This document shows positions 9,101 to 18,110 of a DNA stretch of 22,040 bases, piece after piece (position 1 is the stretch's first letter; each line of letters starts with the position of its first letter). Made by a program: the position numbers and the translations under genes. Origin of the DNA: Gnetum montanum (taxonomy: Eukaryota > Streptophyta > Gnetopsida > Gnetales > Gnetaceae); contig MNCI01006653.1 in NCBI GenBank assembly GCA_015680685.1, positions 95,090-117,129 of the forward strand, given 5' to 3'. A model generated the notes under the pieces. It was not told the DNA's origin, ran no database searches, and saw nothing but the letters and a program-made list of their open reading frames with translations.

Positions 9101-10085
9101 ATGTAGTCCCTAGGTTTTCCCAATGTAGTTATGGGGAAGAGGAAAAAAGTGGCATCATCTACTACAATCAAGCATGTCTCAATCTTATTGAAAGCCCAAA
9201 CTAGGGTTTTTGAAAATGGCATGTCAATGGGCTAAATGGATTACTTGGGAATCATATGGTAGCAAGATCTGATGTTGGACTATGCTAGGCATCAGATAGG
9301 ACAATGCTAGCCTAGCGTATTCCTCCACTTCTCTCAACGTAGGTAGTGAGAAGGCTTGATTCTTATTATAGTTTGGTGTTTTTGATCACGTTTGAGTGCT
9401 ATTGGTAGCTTTGGCTAGGGTTCAATGAGGTTAGATGGTCAATTTAGGGACAACTTGGAGGTTGGATGGGTTGTTGGAAGTCCATTCCATTTTGGACTAA
9501 GCTAGCAATAGTTAGGACTACATTTGTCCAACATAGTCCTTGATTCTTTCAACATAGTGTTGGTACCATATCAAAACTTGATATACTATGCCATATCCTA
9601 GGTTTACATGATGTAAAACTTATGGTTTGGGAAGGTAGGATAGAGGTGGTAGTAGTTCTATGGCTTCTAGATGTGTTAACCTAAGCATAGTTTACCTAAG
9701 AGGTTGACTACTCCTAGTGTAGTCATGGCTTTTCATGGAGTTCTTACAGCATTTACTATGGGTCCTTGTAAGAAATAGCATGTTTTCACAAAAATATTAA
9801 AACAATCTCACCATAGTTCATAGTTTCTACTTTTCACTCTAAGTAAAGTGAATTTGTAAATGGAAACTAGGGTTTTGGGATGGGCACCTACATTTGAATT
9901 GATTTTAAATTAGAAAACTTGGAAAAAACCATTGTTGTTTGTTCACTTTTATCACTACTCCTTGTTGGAGAGCTCTGCCATCATTGTTATTTCCTACTTC
10001 CTTACTCCAGTGTACTAGCAACTACTTGGGGACTATTGTCAGTGTAGTTCCAATTGTTGATGCACTATTATCAGTGTAGTCACTG
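6180..10085. repeat. Satellite-like array of about 190-bp units with nested inverted repeats
   Basis: A GACTAC/GACTATG-type word recurs at 6290, 6505, 6698, 6888, 7069, 7251, 7360, 7517, 7721, 7912, 8106, 8295, 8486, 8678, 8861, 9086, 9278 and 9495. Most steps are 181-217 bp, typically about 190; remnants reach 10085. The best units (7517, 7721, 7912, 8486) share one plan: forward motif, second forward motif, its reverse complement, second reverse complement followed by ATGGTGAAA. The inner pair makes a tight hairpin and the outer pair a longer stem. Variants TATGCT, TACACT and TACGTT are all one CpG transition away from TACGCT, so the founding motif was probably GGACTACGCTGGCC paired with GGCCAGCGTAGTCC. 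Between motifs the units are diverged. Related words are common in the LTRs. Confidence 0.88.
8507..8531. repeat. Best preserved hairpin of the array
   Basis: GGACTACACTAG (8507-8518) and CTAGTGTAGTCC (8520-8531) are perfect 12-bp complements around one base. This is the clearest example of the inner stem. Other good ones lie at 7539-7562, 7749-7773 and 9085-9109. Confidence 0.9.
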
Positions 10086-10142
10086 AAGGCCTACCAAAAG
10101 AATAAGGATTTTCTACATTTCAAGAATTTTTTTTTTCACACC

Positions 10143-10281
10143 ATGACTAAGAAGATGGTTCCTATTAGGAATCTTTCATTGGAGGAGGTTAATGTCACTA
10201 CCAAAATCCTAGTACATTTACCCCATTCAAGGATTGGGGAGAGTTTCACCACTATCTTTTCTAGATACACCATTATCACTG
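10143..10281 (+). CDS. Proposed exon 1 of the antisense gene, with start codon
   Basis: ATG at 10143 follows CACC, a good plant start context, and opens an undisturbed frame of 48 codons to TAG at 10287-10289. It begins MTKKMVPIRNLSLEEV and ends RYTIITG. A splice donor G|GT at 10282 would replace the in-frame stop, and joining to 10822 gives ITG-YKPLV with the frame intact. Upstream is a T-run at about 10127 and then the end of the hairpin array only about 60 bases away. Too short to stand alone as a gene call; the support is the clean frame and the matching acceptor. Confidence 0.5.
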
Positions 10282-10821
10282 GTTTTTAGTCTTTTTTATA
10301 TATTTCATTTTTTGTTTCTATTCCATTTTTCATATCTATGCTTATGCACTCATTATTTCTTGATTCTATGTAAATCCTACCTCATATTTTGGCCTTCTCT
10401 ATATAGTTCTAAGATCATTTGATTTTTTTTCATCTTGGCAAATTAGGTTTGTAAAATAGGCTTTTTTTCTAAGTGCATTTTTCTAAAATCTTGGTATTAG
10501 AGCCATTTTTGTGAGAACTAGGTTGTCATATTTGTTAAAACTTGGTATTATAGCATTTTCCTATGGCCATTCCAGTGCTAAGTGTGAAATTTGGTTGAAT
10601 GTTGGTTGTAGCCTTGCATTTTGTGTTGAAATATTTTATAAGTGTAGAATTATTCATGGATGTTGAAAATTTAGTCCTATATTATCACTTTCATGTTTTT
10701 AGTCCTAAACTATCAATTCCATGTTTTCAATTGTAATCAATCATTGTTGCAATTTTAGTGTTAAACTATCATCTAGTAAATTGTTTCAAATTTTGTTTAA
10801 GTGTTTTTTCTATGTTTACAG
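10282..10821 (+). other. Proposed intron 1 of the antisense gene
   Basis: Starts GTTTTTAGTC and ends TTTTCTATGTTTACAG. It is strongly T-rich on the plus strand, as plant introns are. It contains two copies of TTGGTATTA(G/T)AGC about 52 bases apart (10491 and 10542). The plus-strand open frame 10234-10422 has no recognisable content. Confidence 0.5.
10492..10504 (+). other. Sequence resembling an initiator-tRNA-Met primer-binding site
   Basis: TGGTATTAGAGCC differs by one C-to-T change from TGGTATCAGAGCC, the PBS of very many plant retrotransposons. If real it would mark a second, plus-strand element with an LTR ending near 10490. No matching LTR pair is visible, and a weaker copy (TGGTATTATAGCA) lies 52 bases further on, so chance or local duplication is possible. 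Confidence 0.3.
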
Positions 10822-11701
10822 GTTATAAGCCTTTAGTTTTAAGTTTTCATGATTATAATTATTGTTGTTGGATGTTACAAGGCCTTCCTTAAGCCCATCT
10901 TGGTGGTTATAGAGATTGGTGAGGCTATTATGTTTCATCCACCTTCTTGGACCTAACTCATGAGTTTCGCATATGAAGTAGGATTGTAGTTGAATATGGT
11001 TTAGTCCAGGGGCCAAAGACTTCCTATCTTATCTTCTACATAACTTTAGTGTGATGGTTTGGTCACACTTGATGACTAAGGCTATAGCAATGATCATAAA
11101 GACCATCCTGCCTAGGTCCTCTAGCTAATCGTCAAGTTATTGATGGATGAACCTAATGCTTACATGATGGGAGAGAAAAATGATGGCATTACTACTATGG
11201 GTTCTCATAAATTATCAACAATTTGGGACATGCACAAATTTAGTTAGTATAATATGAAAAAACTTTAATTATTGGTCATCCTGTACATACATTATTTCAA
11301 AATCCTCCAAGCACCATTTATCACATAGAGGGATAATTAATATCATCTTTGGTTTATGGTTATTTTCTATCATTGCGAACTTAAGTTATGATGAATTTTT
11401 TTTGTTGTTTCACTTACCTACAAGTTTAGGATGAATGACTAGGGCTTAATCAAATATGAAAACCTATTGTTTCTAGCCCACATAGCTTTAGAGGTGTTCA
11501 CCAAAAGCCCAAACATGAGGTTTGTGGTATCAGAATAGTTGGAGGGTGACCTTGAATATACCATTGGATGCCACCCTAAGGCTTATATGAGATGCCTACA
11601 AAATGGGATGATGGATAGCTAGTGGCCCAACCCATCTCTTAATCACTTAGAAATAAATCCATCCCCTAGAGCTCCTAAGATGCTTGCATCAAATAGGAAA
11701 A
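10822..11701 (+). pseudogene. Proposed exons 2 and 3 of the antisense gene
   Basis: From 10822 the frame continues exon 1 with YKPLVLSFHDYNYCCWMLQ, then reaches stops at CCT-TAA and TGG-TGA. A shifted frame carries LIVKLLMDEPNAYMMGEKND (11125-11184) and KLSTIWDMHKF to about 11240. A second coding stretch from about 11458 reads FLAHIALEVFTKSPNMRFVV, EYTIGCHPKAYMRCLQNGMM and SPRAPKMLASNRK, with two stops, up to a consensus donor A|GTGAGT at 11702. The gap 11250-11455 looks intronic. The function is unknown. The codon-like structure and the strong donor are the evidence. Confidence 0.45.
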
Positions 11702-11886
11702 GTGAGTGTTTTTACTTTGTTGATTTTAAGTTATTCATATGCTACCATCTATCTAGCTATTTTGGCCTCAATTATTTAAGTAGTCTTAGTTTATTTTGTT
11801 TTAACATAGTTATATTTTCATTCTAATATGGCTTACATGATGCACCTACATGATGGCTAATGGTCTATACTTTCATCATGTTCTAG
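11702..11886 (+). other. Proposed 185-bp intron of the antisense gene
   Basis: Donor GTGAGTGTTTTT and acceptor CATGTTCTAG, T-rich interior. Joining A to AG makes AAG and connects ASNRK with KVAPSIKVT without a shift. This is the most convincing intron of the gene. Confidence 0.55.
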
Positions 11887-12943
11887 AGGTTGCTCCATCA
11901 ATTAAAGTTACGATCATCCCTACAGGATGTGCTAAGGAGACCTTGATCCTCAAGTTTGATGAGCTGGAATTCTCACAAGACTAGTTGTCAAACCATGCAC
12001 ATGATGCTATATGTGCAAGAGTTTTACATGTATGCCTGTATGACCTCTTCTTGGTCCCAAGCCCATTCATTCCCACTGTAAAGATGTTGAACATCATTAA
12101 CTCCTTTAGCCAAGAAGTTAAGAAGTTCATCACAAGGGTTGATAGTGTGACTATTGTTTTGGAGGTTAGTGCATGCATTTTCAATGACCTCTTTGGCATT
12201 CCAAAAAATAGCCTGTCAATTATCACCAAAGTAGGCAGGGAGGTGGATCACTAGAAGGAAGTAGAAGAGTGGCTAAATGCTCATCGTGGTACCAAGGGAT
12301 ACTCTCTAAAACAAATGAAGTTAGCCTTAATTACAGAAATGTATCCCTTGTTTCAATCCTAGGCATTTCCTAAATTGTTATCATAGCAGAAGATCCTAGG
12401 CATGGAGTAAGCTTGAACCATGAAGTAGGTACTCACTAAGGATGCTTAATTTGATTGGACTACACACTTGGTTTCTGGGATATAGTGGGAGATTGAAAAG
12501 CTTCATAACAACCTCACTACAAAGTGTCATGTGCACTTTGCACTTTTTGTAGCTTACTTATGAAGGTTTGCAGAGTTCTTCGTGGTCAGGAAGGACGAAA
12601 GATGGATTACCCAAATCCATCCCAAGTTACCAAACCTTGGATGAAGCTTCTTGCTCCAAACACATAGGCCCAAGACTTGCTAGAAGCTATTTGTAAATCA
12701 TTATCTATCACTACTAAAGGGATTAGTGATAGGCATTTTATATCCCCTGACAGCATAGGGGAATAACCACTTACAATACCATCTAGTGTTAAGAAGGCTT
12801 GAAAGCTATGTAAAGAGGCTGAGGGGATAGCTAGGGCCAAGCTTAAGAGACCTTTGGTGGATCAACCAACACTAGTGATGGCGGAGCCTATGAAGAAGTA
12901 AAGGTTGACTATCAAACATAGAGATGTGTGTCATGAAGTAAGA
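11887..12943 (+). pseudogene. Proposed exon 4, the longest open part of the antisense gene
   Basis: It reads VAPSIKVTIIPTGCAKETLI, one stop near 11983, then 89 codons clear of stops (11985-12251) with VPSPFIPTVKMLNIINSFSQ and IFNDLFGIPKNSLSI. After a stop it continues EVEEWLNAHRGTKGYSLKQM, LALITEMYPLF, FDWTTHLVSG, WEIEKLHNNLTTK and FFVVRKDERWI, to about 12620, where a frameshift follows. The fold looks globular and mostly helical. I do not recognise a domain; resemblance to plant mobile-domain or gypsy-linked accessory proteins is only an idea. The end is set by a possible donor, GAG|GTACAT at 12944. Confidence 0.5.
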
Positions 12944-13023
12944 GGTACATTATATCTTGATTTATTGTTTCATTATTCCATTTCAAAGTTATGTTTTTAA
13001 GTTAGTTACATTTTTTCTTCTAG

Positions 13024-13542
13024 ATAAAACATGCTAAGTTGTTCTATGTTTTTACGATTGGTATTCTTGTAAATAAGTAGTGAGAACAGGAAGCTAGGGT
13101 CATGGTAGTGGAAATTGAGGAGGAGTGAAGGCATTAGGAGGAGGAGAAACTATAATACCAAGAAGAGGAAATATTAAAGCATTGCAAAGATGATGTGTTG
13201 TAGAATAATGACTTTCCTCCTCTTTGTCCTATGGGCCACTTTGACACTATGCTAGAGGATCCATGGTTGAGTGAACCTACTATTTCCATATTAGACCTTT
13301 CAAGTATGTATGATCTTTAATTTTAAGGGTTGTACATGTTATCTTCCATTGATTCATATCTATCTTTGGCTATGATTGTTAATTTCTTACTAAAGTTGTT
13401 GTAGCCCAAGAGCCATAGGCAAACGCTTTAACTAATACCTTCTACATGCAACCATGGGTGAAAGCCCTTGATAAACTTGAATTTGTATGGGGTGTAGCTA
13501 AAGATATGATTAGCTGATTGAAACAATTAGCTCCTAAGATTG
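13024..13542 (+). pseudogene. Proposed exons 5 and 6 of the antisense gene (Glu-rich segment)
   Basis: After acceptor TTTTTTCTTCTAG (ends 13023) the frame carries VMVVEIEEE, EEEKL, YQEEEILKHCKDD and then FPPLCPMGHFDTMLEDPWLS and ISILDLS, with several stops in the Glu-rich part. Donor GTATGT at 13304 and acceptor TTGTTGTAG (ends 13404) join A with CC to give S-T-QEP, keeping the frame. Exon 6 then reads NALTNTFYMQPWVKALDKLE, FVWGVAKDMIS and LKQLAPKIG, to a donor GTAATA at 13543. The join to the following exon could not be fixed in frame. Confidence 0.45.
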
Positions 13543-13636
13543 GTAATAATTTTTACCTATTTCTCCTTTATTATTATTTTTATGTTTTTTTTATTTTATT
13601 TAATCTTCATGGTTATGTAACTTTTTTTTTCATTAG

Positions 13637-14503
13637 TACGTGGTTTTATTTGTTGAACATTTTTTTTTGTTGGTTACAATTCCTAAACTAAGAATGGATC
13701 CTAATAAACCAGTGAAGGCTGATGCATTGCCTTCCTTACCTTCCAATTTAGAGAACATCCTATGTGGGATATATGAGGGTGCCACTGGATGTGCACTCTC
13801 ATGTGATAACTCCTTGTGGGAATGTAGATGCTCCAATGAGTTCCTATGGGAACAAGTTGTAGCATTAACGGAGGAGAATAAGAAGCTAAAGGAGGAGGTG
13901 ACAGACCTCAAGGACCACAAAGACTTCATATAAGCACAACTAGATAACAAAGACTCCTTGTGCATCAAAGAGATAACTTGGGCCTGTTATTAGAGTGAAA
14001 TCCAATGCAAGGTTATCCTTAACAAATAAACAGTAGAATAGATGCTTCAAATTGATCTCATTAACCACAATTCTAGTAAGTGGCAAGATTATTACAGTTG
14101 GATCCTTGAGTGGGGTCTTACATAAAAGGATCACAAACGAATGTACAAAGCTGAATGGGATGCCTATCTTAACTAGCTAAAGGATGAGTCTATAGAATAA
14201 TGGAAGTTACAATTGTTCATGATGGAAATTAATGCGAAGGAGGTTTATAAGATATTTGTAAAGAACATGGTTGTAGATAACTCTCCTACTCATCAAATCA
14301 CTATTGATTTAGGGAAAGTAAGTACCGCCACCTTCTCACATTAGCCCCATACATGGAGTGATGTTGATAGGACTAATCTCCTAACAGGTATTGATCTTGG
14401 CGATGTGGACTAGGCCAACATTTTTGAAGATTAACTCCTCCACCATCTAGAGCTTGGTCTTTAGATATTTCCTAAAGAACATGTGGCTCTCGAACCATCT
14501 CAA
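13637..14503 (+). pseudogene. Proposed exon 7 of the antisense gene, coiled coil
   Basis: Open without stops from 13640 to 13930. A Met at 13694 starts MDPNKPVKADALPSLPSNLE. Next come three Cys in a short Cys-rich stretch (GCALSCDN, WECRCS) and a clear heptad region, LWEQVVALTEENKKLKEEV (13840-13900). Further on, with scattered stops and one or more shifts, are LINHNSSKWQDYYSWILEWG, HKRMYKAEWDAYL, QITIDLGKVSTATFSH, WSDVDRTNLLTGIDLGDVD and FPKEHVALEPSQ. The frame reads through a perfect-looking GTAAGT at 14318, so that is not taken as a donor. The coiled coil suggests self-association of the product; its role is unknown. Confidence 0.5.
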
Positions 14504-14604
14504 GTTTCCTTTCTTTTTTACTTTGATTTTGTTTTTTAAGTTATTTACTTATTTTATGTTTATGTGTAATGATTACTAATCAGTTTTGCGTTGTCATGTT
14601 ATAG

Positions 14605-14679
14605 GCACTAGATGACATTGATGGCCCTAGTGAATAGAGTGAAGATGATGCTACACCTCCTCAACCAAATGCCCCTTAG
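14605..14679 (+). pseudogene. Proposed last exon of the antisense gene, acidic tail
   Basis: Acceptor CATGTTATAG ends at 14604. The exon reads ALDDIDGPSE, one stop (TAG), SEDDATPPQPNAP, then TAG at 14677-14679. Joining CAA at 14503 to GCA keeps the frame. An acidic, Pro-containing C-terminus is typical of nuclear proteins, but that is only suggestive. Confidence 0.4.
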
Positions 14680-15345
14680 TTCCCTTAGTTGTTTTTTCAT
14701 TTCAGTTGTTTTGATTTCATGTTGATGATGATGTATGGCTAGTGTTAGCCAAAATAATTTATTTTTTTTAATGTTTTATTTGGATCTGGTTATCACATTA
14801 TGGATGTTTAACTTTAATTTTAATTCTCAATTTTAAGTTTTAATTCTAGTTATGATGTTATAGCATTATGGTTTTGTTTTTGTTATGGTTCTACACTGAA
14901 ATCTATGTTTAAAGGCCATGTTGGCTAGACTCAGTTGTCATGTGATAGAAGGTTAAAACAGTTATAAACCAAAGTCATAAACTAAAGTGAAAATTATGTA
15001 TAAGGTTTTTTGCTAGTTTAAGGTCATGATAGGCCATAGCAATCCATAAAATAAAATGCATACTTTTTGGATATTTTATGTTTTATAAATTTTCATGGAT
15101 TTTTTAGTTTTGAAATTTTTATGATCTTTCTGTATTTTTCTTGAAAAAGAAGAAAAAGTCTTCAACAATAAAAGAATGTAAAACAAAGAAAAAATCTAAG
15201 TTATAGACAAATAAAGAATTTAACATAAATTAAAATAAGGCCACAAATATAAAAGTAAGTAAAGTATAAACTAAACTATCAGACCATAAGTACATATAGT
15301 TATAGTGTTGTAAGCACATAGGGTATAGGAAGGATTAGGAGCATA
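14680..15345. other. AT-rich spacer: tail of the antisense gene and right end of the PRO-RT insert
   Basis: T-rich on the plus strand to about 15120, with reiterated TTTTAATT words at 14810-14850, then A-rich from 15145. The composition switch fits two convergent non-coding ends: the 3' UTR of the plus-strand gene and the start of a minus-strand intron. On the minus strand, gag-protease coding stops near 15345 at ACAA|GTGATATATG, a possible donor. No LTR and no recognisable element end is seen. Confidence 0.45.
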
Positions 15346-15990
15346 TATCACTTGTGCAAGGTTTTTCTAATCTTCAAGAGTTTGGGAAAAACATGTGGTT
15401 TTTTTTTTTGCACTACTTTATATTCTCCATTTTCTTCATTGACAATGTTGAAGGGGAGTTCTTCTCATGATGCATTGATGGATTCCTTGTTATTTATTTT
15501 GGCCTCTTTGGCTCCATCAAACTCTTTGATTTTGTGGCCAACAGTAGTAGTTTCTTCCTAAAACTCTACTTCCGGCCCTTGCTCTACATCGATGTTGTTA
15601 ATAGCAAAGGGAACTATGCTTTTTCCATGAATAATGATTTCACCTCCCTCATAAGGCAAGTGAATCTCTTGGTGAATAGGTAAAGACATAGCCTGCAATT
15701 TGGCTAGCCAAGGTCTTCCCAAGATGAGGTTGAATCTTGGTATCTCTTTTACCACCAAGAAATCTACCATTGTGGGGAATTTCTTCCCTAGCACTAATCT
15801 AGAGAAATGGAACCTTTGACTTGATTCCATGATCCATTAAAATATTTAAGGGTTGAGGTCATCATATGTTACATTTGTTCCATCAAGTCTAAGTGTTCAA
15901 CAATGGTATAGGATATGACATTAGTTACCATTCCATCGTCTAGATGCATCCTTTCTACTTTATATTTCCCAACCTATATGGTTATAAAGA
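15345..15990 (-). pseudogene. Aspartic protease domain
   Basis: Minus strand: RMHLDDGMVTNVISYTIVEH (15889-15948) contains the active-site triad DDG at 15931-15942, the plant form of D-T/S-G, followed by the usual NVIS...L block. After a frameshift near 15830 the open frame 15558-15830 reads LGKKFPTMVDFLVVKE and FNLILGRPWLAK (15701-15727), the conserved flap-side LLGRPWL motif. Coding continues as VEF, GHKIKEFDGAKEAKIN and YKVVQKKKPHVFPKLLKI to about 15345. One stop lies just before the DDG (Q to TAG near 15977). It processes gag and pol. Confidence 0.88.
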
Positions 15991-16580
15991 GAGATGCCTT
16001 GGTTACTTCTCCATTTTGGGGATTTGTCTTGACTTCACTATCACAAAACATCAACGATGTTGACTTTAATTCCTTGGATGAAGAGGATACCATGAATGCA
16101 TGAATATAATCTTCATTAGTGGGGATGTCCTTACTAATATATATGGAAATAAACATCTTAATCAATATCACATGGTGGATACTAGAATGCATGACTAGGT
16201 CATACAAACTCAATGTTGTGTTCTTTTATTTGAGTGATTACTTAACCTACTCCATCACATTAAGGAAATATTTATTATTAATCATTGATTTAATGTTTTT
16301 AACTTCCTCCATGCATCCTAAAATACAAACTCCATGCTTGGGTTGTGGTTCTAGCCTAGCCTCTCATTTTTCTTCTTCAAGATTTAGGTCTTCATATGGT
16401 TTACTTATTGAAGTAAGCTAGGTTGTAGAAGTCATGGGAACAAACAAAATGGGAGTAGACTTCAATGGGTCCACTTCCTTCCTTAACTTGCTTTACTTAT
16501 CAGTGTTGTTCTTGGCCTTCTACACAGCTTTCTTCCATTGTTTAGTTGGGGATTTCTTATCATTCCCAATTGCTTGCAAG

Positions 16581-16937
16581 GAAGAAGATGTTGCATTGGC
16601 CACCATGGGGGTTATTTTATTCTCAAGGTAGGTTGTGTTGTAGAGGGTTGGGGCAACCTAATGACAAAAGGTACAATAGGAGGAATTCATGATGGTACCC
16701 TTACAAAAAAAAAAGGATCTTGAGCTAGTAGAAGCTAAAAATCCCCTTTGTTGTGAGGGGAAGAAGATGTTGCATTGGCCACCATGGGGGTTATTTTATT
16801 CTCGAGGTAGGTTGTGTTGTAGAGGGTTGGGGCAACCTAATGACAAAAGGTACAATAGGAGGAATTCATGTTGGTACCCTTACAAAAAAAAGGATCTTGA
16901 GCTAGTAGAAGCTAAAAATCCCCTTTTGTTGTGAGGG
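16581..16937. repeat. 179-bp tandem duplication inside gag, nearly identical copies
   Basis: Copy 1 is 16581-16759 and copy 2 is 16760-16937. They differ by two substitutions (CAAGG/CGAGG, CATGATGG/CATGTTGG), the length of one A-run (10 versus 8) and one T. The CAAGG/CGAGG difference is at a CpG. The copies are much more alike than the LTRs, so the duplication is recent relative to the insertion. Since 179 is not a multiple of three, it would also shift the gag frame. Confidence 0.93.
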
Positions 16938-17114
16938 GATACTTGAATCATAAATGGCTCCCTTGTAGGCATTTGATTATCATCAACATTGAACACTGAT
17001 ATAATGTATGAATTGTTGTTGGCATTCAATCGGTCCTTGTATACATGCATCAACTAGTTTTGTGGCCTAATCAGGTTCAAAATGTCTAATACTAGTTCTC
17101 CCCTATCAATAATC

Positions 17115-17203
17115 TTTTGCAGGTCAGCTTTAAGCATAAGAAAAAAATCAGTATCATGACCTGACAACTGATGATAATGGAAAAATTAGTCCATCTTAAA
17201 GCA
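17115..17203 (-). pseudogene. gag zinc-knuckle remnant with both outer cysteines lost
   Basis: Minus strand FFHYHQLSGHDTDFF (17150-17185) followed by LKADLQKIIDRGELVL. It corresponds to the plant gypsy block YCxxHxxxGHxTxxCxxLKxxIExLIxxGxL. Both H positions and GH remain, but the first and last Cys are Phe (TGC/TGT to TTC/TTT). The motif normally binds the element's RNA through zinc. Confidence 0.7.
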
Positions 17204-17699
17204 TTTGGATACTAGAGGCTTATTCTTAGTTGCTCAAGTAGTGTCTTTGGCTATTTTGCATAACCTATCATGCCTCTTATGGGAAAGCTTAATCATCTAC
17301 TTGTATTAAATCCTCCCGCTCTACAATAGTTGGGCTAAGAGCTCTAACAACTTGAGGGGTAAATTAGTACATTTAAATTGTTCTTTCTATGTGAAGTTAG
17401 GCCTCAACATAGTTAATTCAATGGTAATAGAGGTTGATGGTTGGTTGTTGTTATTGGTAGTAGGGGCCTTCAGTTGGTTATTCTTTAGCCCTTGGTTAGT
17501 TACTTTTCTCTCGTTAGTTATAATTGCTACTACTACATTATTTTCCCTTCCCTTCTCTTTATCTTTACATGCATGTTGGTTCTTATATGCCATGTAGGCA
17601 AGATTGTGATTAGCTTCTATGGCATCTTCTATATTTTTAATCTAGGAAAAGGCTTGACTAAGAGACTATGGACTGAGATAATATAACTTTGACTTTATG

Positions 17700-18110
17700 A
17701 AATCATTAACCATCCCCTTGAAGATAGCTAGTAGGTGCATTTCAACTATCAGCTCTAGTATTTCATTGAGTAGAACATTTCATTGTTAGATGAAATTTTG
17801 CATTGGCTAAAGGAATCTACTTAACCTTCATTAGTTGGTCAAGTGTGGTATCAGGATTCAAGTTATGCTTGAAACAGTTATCGAATTATGAAATTAGTTC
17901 ATCCAAAGAGGATATGGATCCTCTTGGTAATACATAGTAACAATCAAGTGCTTTTCTCACCAAAGACATAGGGAAGATTCACATAATAGTATGCAACTAT
18001 GCCTGTAATAGAAAACACTCATAGTGGAAGGTAATTAGGTAAGCATTTGGATCATCCTTACTATTATGTTTTATGACCTATGGCATAGAGAGACTAGGAG
18101 GAAGAGTTAG
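17700..18110 (-). pseudogene. gag capsid core (retrotransposon gag domain)
   Basis: Minus strand: SKDDPNAYLITFHYECFLLQ (18008-18067), IFPMSLVRKALDCYYVLPRG (17917-17977), SISSLDELIS-FDNCFKHN (17868-17920), LDQLMKVK. This is the typical plant gag arrangement DP...L..F, FP.SL...A..WY..L..GSI.S...L...F...F. The W before YY is TGT (Cys) here. Stops (TAG after LLQA, TGA after TIM, TAA in IS-FD) fit decayed Gln and Trp codons. Confidence 0.82.

Larger units (their letters stand above)
10143..14679 (+). pseudogene. Decayed multi-exon gene of unknown family, antisense to the retroelement
   Basis: Eight stretches of coding character on the plus strand are separated by T-rich, intron-like DNA. Proposed exons: 10143-10281, 10822-about 11240, about 11458-11701, 11887-12943, 13024-13303, 13405-13542, about 13637-14503, 14605-14679. 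Four proposed junctions keep the reading frame when joined: 10281/10822 (G+GT), 11701/11887 (A+AG), 13303/13405 (A+CC) and 14503/14605 (phase 0). Stops within exons are mostly TAG, TAA and TGA of the kind made by C-to-T decay. The product would be about 1,000 residues, with a Glu-rich middle, a coiled coil and an acidic end. I do not recognise the family. Antisense extra genes are known in Tat-lineage elements, but usually between pol and the 3' LTR. Alternatives are a captured host gene or the cargo of a nested Helitron. Confidence 0.6.

Noticed and set aside
8916-9101. Minus-strand frame within the repeat array
   Set aside because: No motif, no continuation, and it overlaps array units that are non-coding elsewhere.
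6180-10085. CRISPR-like array because of regular repeats with spacers
   Set aside because: The 190-bp period, the degenerate motif, the lack of identical repeats and the plant retroelement context rule it out.
14318-14323. Perfect GTAAGT splice donor
   Set aside because: The coding frame reads on through it (GKVSTATFSH then WSDVDRTNLL), and no suitable acceptor follows closely, so I kept it inside the exon.
15974-16213. Independent small gene on the minus strand
   Set aside because: It is in frame with the protease active site through one stop (near 15977) and is part of gag-pro.
17352-17686. Plus-strand hydrophobic frames as membrane proteins
   Set aside because: They lie opposite the gag coding strand and are reverse reading of Lys/Asn-rich gag sequence.
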